A stretch of DNA of 64,000 bases from Egerieimonas sp900552095 (GCA_902469965.1 CABREP010000003.1:3575-67574), one strand, 5' to 3'; counted from the first letter of the stretch, positions 51,986 through 60,969 are shown. A program made the numbers and translations. Notes: generated from the sequence alone by a model not told the origin.

Positions 51986-52945
51986 TTATGCAGCCTTTTT
52001 CGCCTTCAGAAGGTTCGCCTGCTGGATGCAGTCGGAACCTACCGCCAGAAGCAGGATGATTCCTTTTACCACCATCTGCATGTAGGAACTGATGTCCATC
52101 AGAATCATTCCGTTATTCAGAACACCGATAATCAAAACGCCGGCGATAACATTAGAAATCTTTCCGCTTCCTCCATTTACACTCACACCACCTAAAACAA
52201 CGCAAGTGATTACATCAAACTCATATCCCAGTCCGGCATTGGGCTGTGCTGTGTTGGCACGGGCCAGCATAACGATTCCTGCAATACCGGCAAAAAGACC
52301 GGACAGCGCATACACCAGATATTTAATCTTCTTTACACGGATACCGGAGAGCTCTGCCGCCTCCTCATTTCCGCCAAGAGCATAGAAGTAACGCCCAAAA
52401 TACGTTTTTACCAGAATAAATCCGCCTACGGCAAAACATACGATCATAATGATAATGGGGATCGGAACCGGCCCCAGATAACCCTGTCCGATCTTCAGGA
52501 AGGAATCCGAAAATCTGGAAATCGGTCTTCCGTTACAGATAATATACGCCAGACCTCCGAAAATCGTCTGTGCCGCAAAGGTCACGATCAGCGGAGGCAT
52601 CTTGATCTCTGCAATGATCCAGCCATTTAAAAAGCCGATCGCCGTGCTGATCAAAAGCGCCAGCAGGATTGCCAGCCAGGGGTTCATCCCCATATTAACC
52701 ATAAAATATGCCGTAATAATGTTCACAAAAGAAATCAGAGAACCTGTGGACAGATCAATTCCGCCCAGCAGAATTACATAAGTCATTCCCACAGAAGCAA
52801 TTCCGAAGATCGACACCTGCTTCGCCACATTTAAGAGATTGTCCACCGTCAGGAAATTGGGATTCATGACCGTAAAGAAAATAATCATCACAAGAAGGAA
52901 CACATAAATTGCCCTGCTCTTTAATACATCCATCGCTTTTTTCAT
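51986..52945 (-). CDS. Sugar ABC transporter permease (RbsC family), locus 2
   Basis: A 319-residue permease with about nine membrane helices: GGIDLSTGSLISFVNI (about 67), GWIIAEIKMPPLIVTFAAQT (about 108) and GGVSVNGGSGKISNVIAGVL near residue 254. It is clearly related to, but not a copy of, the locus 1 permease. It pairs with the RbsA-like ATPase seven bases upstream. Confidence 0.92.
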   Translation of the reverse strand: MKKAMDVLKSRAIYVFLLVMIIFFTVMNPNFLTVDNLLNVAKQVSIFGIASVGMTYVILLGGIDLSTGSLISFVNIITAYFMVNMGMNPWLAILLALLISTAIGFLNGWIIAEIKMPPLIVTFAAQTIFGGLAYIICNGRPISRFSDSFLKIGQGYLGPVPIPIIIMIVCFAVGGFILVKTYFGRYFYALGGNEEAAELSGIRVKKIKYLVYALSGLFAGIAGIVMLARANTAQPNAGLGYEFDVITCVVLGGVSVNGGSGKISNVIAGVLIIGVLNNGMILMDISSYMQMVVKGIILLLAVGSDCIQQANLLKAKKAA

Positions 52946-52952
52946 AGTAAAA

Positions 52953-54455
52953 TCAATCCTCTCTTTCCCTGGACGCGTAGCGCATAATCGTTTCCTGATT
53001 AAACTCGTCCTTCTTCAGTTCACCGGCCACCCGGCCTTCCGCCAGGATCATGATCCGGTCTGACATTCCCATAAGTTCCTCCATCTCAGAAGAAATCATC
53101 AGGACTGCCTTGCCCTGTTCCACCAGCGTATTGATCAGGGTATAAATTTCCTGCTTCGCCCCCACGTCGATTCCTCTGGTCGGCTCATCAAAAATCAGAA
53201 GATCCACATCGGCCGCCAGCCATTTTGCCAAAATCACTTTCTGCTGATTGCCGCCGCTTAAATTTTTCACCAGCTGATCCAGAGAAGGCGTTTTTATGGA
53301 AATCTCCTGTTTATACTTCGCCGCCGTCTCTTTTTCCGCCTTGCGGTCAATCACGCTTCCCCTGGAAATACGGGGATAAACAGGCATATTGATGTTTTTC
53401 TCAATGCTAAGACCCAAAAGCGCTCCTTTGGCTTTCCGGTCCTCGGGCACCAGGCCGATCCCGATATCAATGGCGGCCCGGGGATTTGCCGGAGCAATCT
53501 CCTTTCCCTTAAAAATAAGCTTTCCGGAAGTTTTTCTCTCCATACCGAAAACCAATTCGGCAAATTCTGTCCGCCCTGCGCCCACCAGGCCGCCCAGCCC
53601 CAGAACTTCGCCTTTATGTATTTTCAGCGAAATGTCTTTGTCCCCGTTTCCGCAGACATCCACCGCTTCCAGCACCACTTCTTCTTTGATGCAGCCCGGC
53701 TTTCTGACGGGATAGATTTCTTTTAATTCCCTTCCCACCATATACCGCACCAGTTCGTCTTTATTCGTTTCAGCTGTCTCCAGCGTAGTCACATATTTTC
53801 CATCTCTCAGGACGGTAATCCTGTCTGAAAGCCGGAAAATCTCCTCCAGCCGATGGGAGATATAGATAATCGTAACTCCCTTCTCCTTCAGCAGATCTAC
53901 GATTGCAAACATGCTTTCCACTTCCGCATTGGTAAGCGGCGCAGAAGGTTCATCCATAATCAGAACCTGCGCATTCTGAGAAATCGCCTTTGCGATCTCC
54001 ACCATCTGCTGATAACCCACGCTCAGATGCTTTACCAGCATTCCCGGATCAATGTCGATATGAAGCGAATCCAGGATCTTCCCTGCTTCCCGTTTCATCG
54101 CTTTCTGATCTACCAGAATCCCCTTCCGGATGGCTCTTCCCAGAAAAATATTTTCCGCTACCGACAGATCTCCAACCAGATTAAACTCCTGATAAATCAC
54201 CCCAATTCCGTTCTGTTCTGAAACGGTGGGGGTCATGCTGGAAAAACTCTTTCCATTGATCACGATCTCTCCCTTCGATGGTGCGATCGCACCGCTGCAG
54301 GTCTTGATCAATGTTGATTTTCCCGCCCCGTTTTCTCCGATCAGCGCATGGATCTCGCCTCTTCTCACCGAAAGAGACACATCATCCAGGGCTGTAACGC
54401 CGGGGTAAAACTTAGAAATGTGCTTTAATTCCAAAATATTGTCAACTGAACTCAT
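52953..54455 (-). CDS. Sugar ABC transporter ATP-binding protein (RbsA family), locus 2
   Basis: A 500-residue two-domain ATPase. First domain Walker A GENGAGKSTLIK, signature region LSVGYQQMVEIAKA, Walker B LIMDEPSAPLT. Second domain GLVGAGRTEFAELV, LSGGNQQKVILAKWLA and LLIFDEPTRGIDVG. Energises the second importer. A hairpin at 54521-54549 separates it from the binding-protein gene. Confidence 0.94.
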   Translation of the reverse strand: MSSVDNILELKHISKFYPGVTALDDVSLSVRRGEIHALIGENGAGKSTLIKTCSGAIAPSKGEIVINGKSFSSMTPTVSEQNGIGVIYQEFNLVGDLSVAENIFLGRAIRKGILVDQKAMKREAGKILDSLHIDIDPGMLVKHLSVGYQQMVEIAKAISQNAQVLIMDEPSAPLTNAEVESMFAIVDLLKEKGVTIIYISHRLEEIFRLSDRITVLRDGKYVTTLETAETNKDELVRYMVGRELKEIYPVRKPGCIKEEVVLEAVDVCGNGDKDISLKIHKGEVLGLGGLVGAGRTEFAELVFGMERKTSGKLIFKGKEIAPANPRAAIDIGIGLVPEDRKAKGALLGLSIEKNINMPVYPRISRGSVIDRKAEKETAAKYKQEISIKTPSLDQLVKNLSGGNQQKVILAKWLAADVDLLIFDEPTRGIDVGAKQEIYTLINTLVEQGKAVLMISSEMEELMGMSDRIMILAEGRVAGELKKDEFNQETIMRYASRERED

Positions 54456-54520
54456 ATGCTTCCCTTTCTTTCCTTCTCTGAAAGATGAAATGGTGCCTCA
54501 AAACCCTCTTGAAATGATCG

Positions 54521-54549
54521 GGGGACTGCTGCCAGACACAACAGTCCCC
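54521..54549 (-). terminator. Intra-operon hairpin between binding-protein and ATPase genes, locus 2
   Basis: GGGGACTG (54521-54528) and CAGTCCCC (54542-54549). Same position as the hairpin in locus 1, likely tuning the ratio of binding protein to transporter. Confidence 0.55.
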
Positions 54550-54589
54550 TTCTCTTTGCACCTTTTCCTTCCGCCCGGGGAATGTGCTG

Positions 54590-55618
54590 TTACTCAGCAA
54601 CCATCTCAGCCAGATTCTCCGTTGTTACCGGAATCAGATCTCTGTATACATTGTGATCCATCTCTTCGCCCTGCGCATATCTTACTGCAATATCATAAAT
54701 GGTCTCGCCGCAGACATATGCATTTCCGGTAATGGCAACACACATACGGTTAAATTCTCCATTTTCCATAGATGCAACAGTCTCATCGGTCAGGTCTGTG
54801 GAGAAGATTCCCACATCTTCCGGAACTTCAGATCCGTAATGTCCCTTGAATGCCTCGTTTGCACCGGCTGCTCCGCCGCCGCCGATACAGCATACCACTT
54901 TCACATCCGGATGAGCCTGCAGAATGGTCTCCATAGCATCCAGTCCCTCCGTAGGATTGATCGCCGGCTGATTTGCCACAACTTCCGCATTGGGCGCCAG
55001 TTCTTCCAGCTTATCCAGAATACCGTTTTCCCTCTCCAGCAGGATCGGAGTCTGCGGATAGCCTAACACAGCCACCTCACATTTTCCATCTTCAAAGTTT
55101 TCATTAATAAATTCAGCCGCCTGCTCTCCGATCACCGCTCCCAGATCATAATTTTTGATGATCCAGTTGATATCGGTATTCTCCATCTCCTCATCCCAGG
55201 ATACCACCTTAATTCCTGCATCCCGCGCTTTTCCGCACACTTCTTCAAGAGCATCCGGGTCTACCGGGTTTACAATAATAATGTCACTTCCGGAAGTAAT
55301 AAAGTTTTCAATCTGATTGATCTGAGTATTTGCATTCTCATTACACTCTACTACAGTAGCTTCATGTCCGTCTTCTTCAGCTGCTTTCTGGATCGCATCC
55401 ATCTGCTGTGCCCATACCTGATTGCCCAGCGTCTGAACGGAAAGTCCGATTTTCAGAGAACCGTCTTTGGCCTCTCCCTTATCTGCTTCATCCTTTCCTT
55501 CTGTGCTCTCACCTTTCGCATCTGCCGCCTTGTCTTTTTCTCCTGATCCGCAGGCTGCCATCGAAAATGCCATTGCCGCTGCCATCACCATTGCCAAAAC
55601 TTTTTTCTTCATATTCAT
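54590..55618 (-). CDS. Sugar-binding lipoprotein (RbsB family), locus 2
   Basis: A 342-residue lipoprotein with a signal peptide very similar to the locus 1 protein (KKKVLAMVMAAAMAFSMAAC), Cys near residue 22, acidic linker, and a periplasmic-binding domain: LKIGLSVQTLGNQVWAQQMD, IIVNPVDPDALEEVC, VVCCIGGGGAAGANEA and VGIFSTDLTDETVA. The start could be the ATG at 55618 or the one two codons later. Binds the substrate of importer 2, presumably a polyol or related sugar given the neighbouring dehydrogenases. Confidence 0.92.
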   Translation of the reverse strand: MNMKKKVLAMVMAAAMAFSMAACGSGEKDKAADAKGESTEGKDEADKGEAKDGSLKIGLSVQTLGNQVWAQQMDAIQKAAEEDGHEATVVECNENANTQINQIENFITSGSDIIIVNPVDPDALEEVCGKARDAGIKVVSWDEEMENTDINWIIKNYDLGAVIGEQAAEFINENFEDGKCEVAVLGYPQTPILLERENGILDKLEELAPNAEVVANQPAINPTEGLDAMETILQAHPDVKVVCCIGGGGAAGANEAFKGHYGSEVPEDVGIFSTDLTDETVASMENGEFNRMCVAITGNAYVCGETIYDIAVRYAQGEEMDHNVYRDLIPVTTENLAEMVAE

Positions 55619-55657
55619 TTCCTCCTCTTTCTTTACACAGCGTTTCGCTGCAAAATT

Positions 55658-56707
55658 CTATTTTTCGTCCGGTTCTCCGTTGGGAAGAATCACAAATTTT
55701 CCAAGTGCCCGTTTCTTCGGGTCGCTCAAAACCTCCACCAGGCCTTCCAGCGGCTCCATTCCTCCCAGCATCGTCGTCACATCAATCCGGTGTGCATTGA
55801 TCAGTTCCACCGCACGCCCCATATCATACGGGCTGCAGAAGGATCCCTTCACAGTCAGCTCCTTCTGGAACAGCTGATAGGTCTTCAGATTCACCGCCGC
55901 ATCCACTGCAGTTACTGCAAAAAGGATCACCGTCCCCTGCCTGTCCACAATGTCAAATGCTTCTTCTGACGTGCTCTTAAGGCCGCAGCACTCGATCACT
56001 ACCTGTACATGATCAATGCCCTTCTCTTTCAGCGCCTGCTCTACTTTCTGTTCCATCGGATTAATGGTGAAAGCCGCTCCCAGCTGTTCTGCCGTCTTTC
56101 TTTTTTTCTCCACCGGCTCCACCAGGATCACCCTGCTGGCTCCTTTTAACTGCGCCAGCTGCAGCATCAGAAGTCCGATCATCCCTCCGCCGTAGATTAC
56201 CACATTATCTCCGACTTTAATATCACTTCTGTCTGCCCCGTTGATGCAGCAGGCCAGCGGCTCTGCCATAGCCCCTTCAACAAAGGTGACGTCATCTGCC
56301 AGATGATGGATCAGCCTGCTCTTCACCTTGCAGTACTGAGAAAATCCTCCGTTCACATTCGTGCCGATCGCCCTCATATGTTCACAGTGACTCATCATTC
56401 CGGATGCACAGTAATAACATTCTCCGCAGTTATCTGCCGGATCTGCACACACCCGATCGCCCACCCGGCAGTTCGTTACGGCGCTTCCTGTTTCTGCAAC
56501 GATCCCGGCAAACTCATGACCCTGAATCAGCGGGGGCACTGTCTGGGTAGAACCCTGATCTCCTTCATAAATGTGAAGATCTGATCCACACACGCCGCAG
56601 GCCATTACTTTAATCAGCACTTCATCCGGTTCTACCTGCGGAATCGGACATTCCTCAACCCGGATCTCATGCCTGCCATGAAAAACCGCACTCTTCATCA
56701 TTGCCAT
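55658..56707 (-). CDS. Zinc-dependent alcohol/polyol dehydrogenase
   Basis: A 349-residue medium-chain dehydrogenase, first gene of the locus 2 operon. ACGVCGSDLHIYEGDQG, IQGHEFAGIVAETG, CGECYYCASGMMSHC (structural Zn), YGGGMIGLLMLQLAQ (nucleotide loop) and VEPVEKKRKTAEQLG. It is only distantly similar to the dehydrogenase at the other end of the operon, so two different oxidations are likely. I start at 56707 because AGAGGAAGA lies upstream; the frame is open further 5' through the promoter. Confidence 0.9.
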   Translation of the reverse strand: MAMMKSAVFHGRHEIRVEECPIPQVEPDEVLIKVMACGVCGSDLHIYEGDQGSTQTVPPLIQGHEFAGIVAETGSAVTNCRVGDRVCADPADNCGECYYCASGMMSHCEHMRAIGTNVNGGFSQYCKVKSRLIHHLADDVTFVEGAMAEPLACCINGADRSDIKVGDNVVIYGGGMIGLLMLQLAQLKGASRVILVEPVEKKRKTAEQLGAAFTINPMEQKVEQALKEKGIDHVQVVIECCGLKSTSEEAFDIVDRQGTVILFAVTAVDAAVNLKTYQLFQKELTVKGSFCSPYDMGRAVELINAHRIDVTTMLGGMEPLEGLVEVLSDPKKRALGKFVILPNGEPDEK

Positions 56708-56736
56708 ACGCTTGTCTTCCTCTCTATGTTTTATAC

Positions 56737-56756
56737 TTTTTAAATCTGTTTTAAAA
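56737..56756 (-). promoter_or_regulatory. Candidate ROK operator, dehydrogenase promoter
   Basis: TTTTTAAATCTGTTTTAAAA on the plus strand; shares TTTTTAAA-N4-TTTTAA with the site in front of the ROK gene (58109-58128). It lies just downstream of the predicted transcription start. Confidence 0.45.
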
Positions 56757-56765
56757 TGTATCTTT

Positions 56766-56793
56766 ATTATACAGCCATCGTCATATTTGTCAA
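56766..56793 (-). promoter_or_regulatory. Promoter of sugar/polyol locus 2
   Basis: On the minus strand TTGACA (56788-56793), 16 bases, TATAAT (56766-56771). Confidence 0.75.
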
Positions 56794-56962
56794 TATACAT
56801 CCTGGTATTTTTTTGATTTTAGAAGTTTTCCACAATTTCCCGCCGGCATTTTTGTACAGGGTGCCCGAGAACAGGCAAAAAAAGAAAACCACATCTTCCA
56901 AAGAGTTCCTCTTTCAAAAACATGATTTTCCTGTCATTCCTCTTTTATCCGTGCGGATCTCT

Positions 56963-58084
56963 TCAGATCCTGGAAACAAATTTCTCAATAAAAATCAGAG
57001 CTGCTCCCACCGCCGAGGCCTCATACTTATATACTGCCGGCTTAAGAAAAGACATATCTTTCAGATAGGGATCCAGCTTTCTGATCTTCTCTCCCAGCTC
57101 CTCCATGTAATCATCAATGTACTGTCCCAGATATCCGCCTATGATCAAATCATAGTCAAACGCCATAATCAGGTTATGGATCGCCAGCGCCAGATGATCC
57201 AGGTACTCGTCCCACACCTTTTTAAGATCTTCCCTCCCTGCTTTCAGGCCCTCAAAAAATTCGCCCAGATTCCCTCCGGTCCGATCCGAGAGGAGTTTGG
57301 TAGAGCAGTAGCCATTGACACATCCCTGCCTGCCGCAATAACAGATCCGCCCGCCGGGAACAAGGGTCATATGGCCAAACTCTCCCAGCCTTCTGCTTCT
57401 CCCGTAGCAGGCTTTCCCCTCTACCATAACCGCTCCGCCCACCGACTGGCTGACAAAAAAGTAGACGCAGTCCGGACTTGTCCCGCCGGCATGATATTCC
57501 GCCTTCCCGCCGCAGTTGGCATCATTTTCCAGCAGTACCGGAAAGGAAAACCATTTTGCTGCAATCTCATGGATCTTGTAGCTGATCTTCATCTGCTCAT
57601 GCATGGCATAGATCTGCGTCCCCGTCTCATCAATGATCGCCGGCAGAGATATCCCAAGCCCCAGGATATCTTTCTGATTGATCCCGCTCTCTCCAATCGC
57701 CGCAAACACCACATTTTTCAGCTTTTCATAGGACGTCTCATCATCTTTCAGCCGAAGCTGTACCCGTTTCGTGTACAAAACTTCCATAGCCAGATTAATC
57801 ACTACTACGTTGACGTGATTTGCTGTAATATCAAGTCCGATCGCCAGCTTCGCATCCCGTATACAGCGGTAGCTCTTAGCCTTCCTGCCCCCCATAGACT
57901 CCAGAACACCTTCTTCTTTTACAAGCCCTTTCTCCTCCAGTTCCCGGATGCCCTGGGCAACGGTGGGGATGCTAAGTCCCAGGGCCTCAGCAATCATATT
58001 CTTCGGAGCCGCCTCCGCCTTCAGCATATAGCGCAGCACGCTGTTTCTGTTCTGCTTCTTTACTTCAATATTACTTAGTCCCAC
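56963..58084 (-). CDS. ROK family transcriptional regulator (NagC/XylR type)
   Basis: A 373-residue regulator: N-terminal winged helix (about 10-70; KAEAAPKNMIAEALGLSIPT, then VAQGIRELEEKGLV) and a ROK sugar-sensing domain (about 80-370) with GLDITANHVNVVVINL and the zinc-binding C-x-C-G-x-x-G-C in RICYCGRQGCVNGYCST. The conserved His is in GEFGHMTLVPGG. It probably represses the downstream dehydrogenase/importer operon and itself, through the shared TTTTTAAA-N4-TTTTAA sites. It is transcribed in the same direction, with a gap of about 255 bases to that operon. Confidence 0.9.
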   Translation of the reverse strand: MGLSNIEVKKQNRNSVLRYMLKAEAAPKNMIAEALGLSIPTVAQGIRELEEKGLVKEEGVLESMGGRKAKSYRCIRDAKLAIGLDITANHVNVVVINLAMEVLYTKRVQLRLKDDETSYEKLKNVVFAAIGESGINQKDILGLGISLPAIIDETGTQIYAMHEQMKISYKIHEIAAKWFSFPVLLENDANCGGKAEYHAGGTSPDCVYFFVSQSVGGAVMVEGKACYGRSRRLGEFGHMTLVPGGRICYCGRQGCVNGYCSTKLLSDRTGGNLGEFFEGLKAGREDLKKVWDEYLDHLALAIHNLIMAFDYDLIIGGYLGQYIDDYMEELGEKIRKLDPYLKDMSFLKPAVYKYEASAVGAALIFIEKFVSRI

Positions 58085-58100
58085 AGGAATTCACCCTCTC

Positions 58101-58129
58101 TTTATATATTTTTAAAAGTATTTTAACAA
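58101..58129 (-). promoter_or_regulatory. ROK gene promoter with overlapping operator
   Basis: On the minus strand TTGTTA (58124-58129), 17 bases, TATAAA (58101-58106). The candidate ROK site (58109-58128) fills the spacer, fitting autorepression. Confidence 0.5.
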
Positions 58130-58189
58130 GTCATACACTTAGTATAAATAACTTCGTTTTTATAGTCAAGAGGCGAGACGCAAATAAAT

Positions 58190-58804
58190 TTATTCTTTTT
58201 TCCTTCCCAGCACTGCTTTGCAAAATATAACTGCCGCCGCCGTACTTATCAGTGTCGCCGCGATCCCCGGTCCCACAACAGCAGCCGGATCCGCACTACC
58301 GTACTGACTTCTGTAAGCGATCACATTTACCGGTATCAGCTGCAGAGAAGAAATATTCAAAATCAGAAACACGCACATCTCATTTCCGGCAACGCCTTTT
58401 TTCCGGACAGGCCCTTCCGCCTTCCCGCTTCTCCGCTCCTCCTCCAGCACCGCCAGCTCTTCCATTGCCCGAAGCCCCGCCGGAGTGGCCGCCCACCCAA
58501 GCCCCAGAATGTTCGCTATGATATTTGATGCTATGTACTTCCAGGAAGGATGTTCCCGGGGAATTTCAGGAAAGAGAAAATGCAGAAAAGGTTCCATTTT
58601 CCCCGTAATCTGGCGAATCAGTCCCGATTTTTCCGCAATTTTCATAAGTCCCACCCAGAGCGAGGTTACCCCTGCCATCACAACACATAAATTTACCGCC
58701 TCTTTTGCCGAATCCACTGCCGCTTCCGTCACCGCGCCCAGATTTCCCGTTACCGCACCATAGAGAATTCCCACCAGGATCATTCCGCCCCACAACAGAT
58801 TCAT
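58190..58804 (-). CDS. spmA: Spore maturation protein A homologue (nucleoside-recognition fold)
   Basis: A 204-residue membrane protein with the SpmA pattern: AVDSAKEAVNLCVVMAGVTS, LWVGLMKIAEKSGLI, NIIANILGLGWAATPAGLRA and NEMCVFLILNISSLQLIPVN. In Bacillus SpmA acts with SpmB in dehydrating the spore core. No spmB follows; the next gene downstream is the ROK regulator. It sits at the 3' end of the tad pilus genes, 31 bases after the FHA protein gene. Confidence 0.85.
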   Translation of the reverse strand: MNLLWGGMILVGILYGAVTGNLGAVTEAAVDSAKEAVNLCVVMAGVTSLWVGLMKIAEKSGLIRQITGKMEPFLHFLFPEIPREHPSWKYIASNIIANILGLGWAATPAGLRAMEELAVLEEERRSGKAEGPVRKKGVAGNEMCVFLILNISSLQLIPVNVIAYRSQYGSADPAAVVGPGIAATLISTAAAVIFCKAVLGRKKE

Positions 58805-58835
58805 CTCGTCACCTTTTTTCTCTTTCTGCTTCTAT

Positions 58836-60125
58836 TCATACGCGAAAGTGATAGGAAATATCCGCAAAAGATACCAGATCCCCATTCTTCAGCATACATT
58901 TTTCCCCGCCGGCCAGTTCCCTGTGATTTACCCGGGTTCCATTTTTTGAGTTCATATCCTGCAGGTAATATTCTCCCTCCCTTTTCTCAATCCTGGCATG
59001 AAGACGGCTGACTGTAGGCACATTAATCTGAAGATCCGCCGCACCTTCCAGTTTTCCAATCAGCATCTGATCTCTGTCAAGAATCAGATTTTCCAGTTTT
59101 CCCTCTGTCACCGGGATCAGCTGCGCCTGGGGAACCTGCTCACACAGCAGACAGGTATCCGCACCCTCTTCCCTCTCCGGAATCGTTTCCTGCTCTGCGT
59201 TTTTCTCTTTTATTCTCTCTTTCCTCTGCCCGGCCGCTTTTCTCCGCGCCGCCGTCTGCTCCATTACCTCCCGGATCTCCCTTTCTTCCCGCTCCTCCTT
59301 CCTCCTTTTCCAGAGAACCCCTGCACCGGTAATCCCGGCAGTTCCCACAAGAACACAGGGCATCCACAAGAACCATCCCTGCAGCTGCTTCCACCGGCAA
59401 AAGAAAACCCAGAGGCTGATCAACAGAAGACTCCCGGCGGCTATACACCCTAAAAGCGCCGTTTCAGCAAGACCGCCTCTCTTTTCTTCCTCCGGCTTCT
59501 CCTCCCACCAGTCAAATTCCTCTTCTTCCCTTTCTTCTTCCGAAATTCTCTCCGCTTCTTTTTCTTCTCCCCCGCTCTCCGCATTTTCTTCCTTCCGATA
59601 CAACAGCTCCCTCAGCTGCTTCCCCTGAAAATTTTCTTCCATAGCTTTCCGGTACATCCCATATCCCAGAACAACTGCTTCCTGATCCCTGTGATCAATC
59701 CTTGGCAGAAGATACTCCGTCAACTCCTTTATCTTCCCGCCTTCCTTTGTGTCCGGAAAATAGCAGAACTGAAACTTTCCCCTTTGTCCGTCCCAATAAA
59801 TATATTCCGGTTCCAGAAGAATACAGGAAGAATCCAGCAGATACTCCTCCGCCTCATCAAGGCCGCTCACAATGCCTTCCACCAGCCCCCGCAATTTCCG
59901 GTAATCCGCTTTCCCTGTCTCATACAGACTGGAAAGTGACTGTCTTGAAGTGATGTCATAATAGAAAAAGACCTGATTATCCATCCCCTGTATCGTACAG
60001 GGCAGAAAAGTTTCCCACTGGTTTGACAGCATCATACGCACAGGATATGCTGAGGTATCCACTTTTTCCCCGCCCTGAAGAATCAGGTAAGTATGATTCA
60101 TATCCCTTTTGTAACTAACTTCCAT
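58836..60125 (-). CDS. DUF6382/FHA domain membrane protein of the tad locus
   Basis: A 429-residue protein. The N-terminal domain (about 1-175; FYYDITSRQSLSSLY, AEEYLLDSSCILLEPEYIYW) matches DUF6382. An acidic linker and two membrane helices (about 222-265) follow, then a charged coil and a C-terminal FHA domain (about 340-429; LIGKLEGAADLQINVPTVSR, LHARIEKREGEYYLQDMNSK, NGTRVNH), which binds phosphothreonine. All key FHA residues (Arg, Ser, Asn) are present. It is common beside tad pilus genes in Lachnospiraceae and may couple pilus assembly to a Ser/Thr kinase. Confidence 0.85.
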   Translation of the reverse strand: MEVSYKRDMNHTYLILQGGEKVDTSAYPVRMMLSNQWETFLPCTIQGMDNQVFFYYDITSRQSLSSLYETGKADYRKLRGLVEGIVSGLDEAEEYLLDSSCILLEPEYIYWDGQRGKFQFCYFPDTKEGGKIKELTEYLLPRIDHRDQEAVVLGYGMYRKAMEENFQGKQLRELLYRKEENAESGGEEKEAERISEEEREEEEFDWWEEKPEEEKRGGLAETALLGCIAAGSLLLISLWVFFCRWKQLQGWFLWMPCVLVGTAGITGAGVLWKRRKEEREEREIREVMEQTAARRKAAGQRKERIKEKNAEQETIPEREEGADTCLLCEQVPQAQLIPVTEGKLENLILDRDQMLIGKLEGAADLQINVPTVSRLHARIEKREGEYYLQDMNSKNGTRVNHRELAGGEKCMLKNGDLVSFADISYHFRV

Positions 60126-60137
60126 CCCCCTGTCTCC

Positions 60138-60560
60138 TTATTTCTTCCCTTTCCGGATCGCATTTACCCTTCGGATATGTTCCGCCGGTCTTACCACTTC
60201 TGAAAACTGTTCCACTTCAAATCTCCCTTTCCATCCTCCCAAAACAGCGCTGTTCTCCCCGCTGCACCTGATCCCTATCTTTGTCTTTCCCACCTGTTTT
60301 TCCAGAGAAAGCCCCTCCGCAGAAAAGGCCTGATTCTCCCGGATCTGGGAAATCTTATCCCGGATTATCCCTTCTGTCCCCTCCCGGTTCCAGGAAGCTT
60401 CCATACTTCCCGCCGCTGCCGCCTCACAGGCTGCCGCGGTAAACCAGATCTGATTATGACAGTACCAGTACACTCCGATCACAAGAAAGAAAATCCATAA
60501 AAGAATTCCCTGCAGAAGCGCCGCTTCTGCTGTAAAGCTTCCTTTTGCTTTTTCTCTCAT
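60138..60560 (-). CDS. TadE-like pseudopilin, small
   Basis: A 140-residue protein that starts MREKAKGSFTAEAALLQGIL: a short basic stretch, then G/S-[FL]-T-[AV]-E and a membrane helix, the pattern of TadE/TadF minor pilins cut by a prepilin peptidase. The ATG at 60560 follows GGGAGGAG and overlaps the prepilin-peptidase stop by four bases (ATGA). The rest is soluble and unconserved. A minor component of the Flp pilus. Confidence 0.78.
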   Translation of the reverse strand: MREKAKGSFTAEAALLQGILLWIFFLVIGVYWYCHNQIWFTAAACEAAAAGSMEASWNREGTEGIIRDKISQIRENQAFSAEGLSLEKQVGKTKIGIRCSGENSAVLGGWKGRFEVEQFSEVVRPAEHIRRVNAIRKGKK

Positions 60561-60967
60561 AACAGTACTCCTCCCGCAAATCCCAACAGCAAAAACGGAA
60601 GAAAGGGGATTTCCTGATCCTTTCTCTTTCGCACCACCAGATACAGCGCCCATATTCCTGCCAGAGCAGAGGCCAGTCCCAGGATTCCGAGAAGTTCTGC
60701 CGGAGCAAGGAAAAGTCCCAGAATCAGGATAACCCATCCATCCCCGTATCCCACAGCCTGAGAAGTAATCCTCCCCAGAAGGAGCAGCAGCATTCCCGGA
60801 AGCAGACTGCAGAGCAGCTCACCCAAAACAGGTTTCCGAAAGAAAATCAAATATCCGATCCCCAGAATCCCAAAACAAATCATTTTTTTCACTGAAATTT
60901 CCCGTTTTCGCACATCTTCCCAGGTATGGATTCCCAGAAAGAAAAAAATACAGGCTGTCCCTATCAT
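60557..60967 (-). CDS. Prepilin peptidase (A24 family, TadV/CpaA type)
   Basis: A 136-residue small prepilin peptidase with about five membrane helices. The aspartate pair is in HTWEDVRKREI (about residue 17) and GYGDGWVILILGL (GxGD motif, about 74). It lacks the methyltransferase domain, as TadV enzymes do. Start at 60967 follows GGGAGGTGATC; an ATG nine codons upstream lacks a site. It matures the Flp and TadE-like pilins encoded on both sides. Confidence 0.85.
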   Translation of the reverse strand: MIGTACIFFFLGIHTWEDVRKREISVKKMICFGILGIGYLIFFRKPVLGELLCSLLPGMLLLLLGRITSQAVGYGDGWVILILGLFLAPAELLGILGLASALAGIWALYLVVRKRKDQEIPFLPFLLLGFAGGVLL

Positions 60968-60969
60968 GA

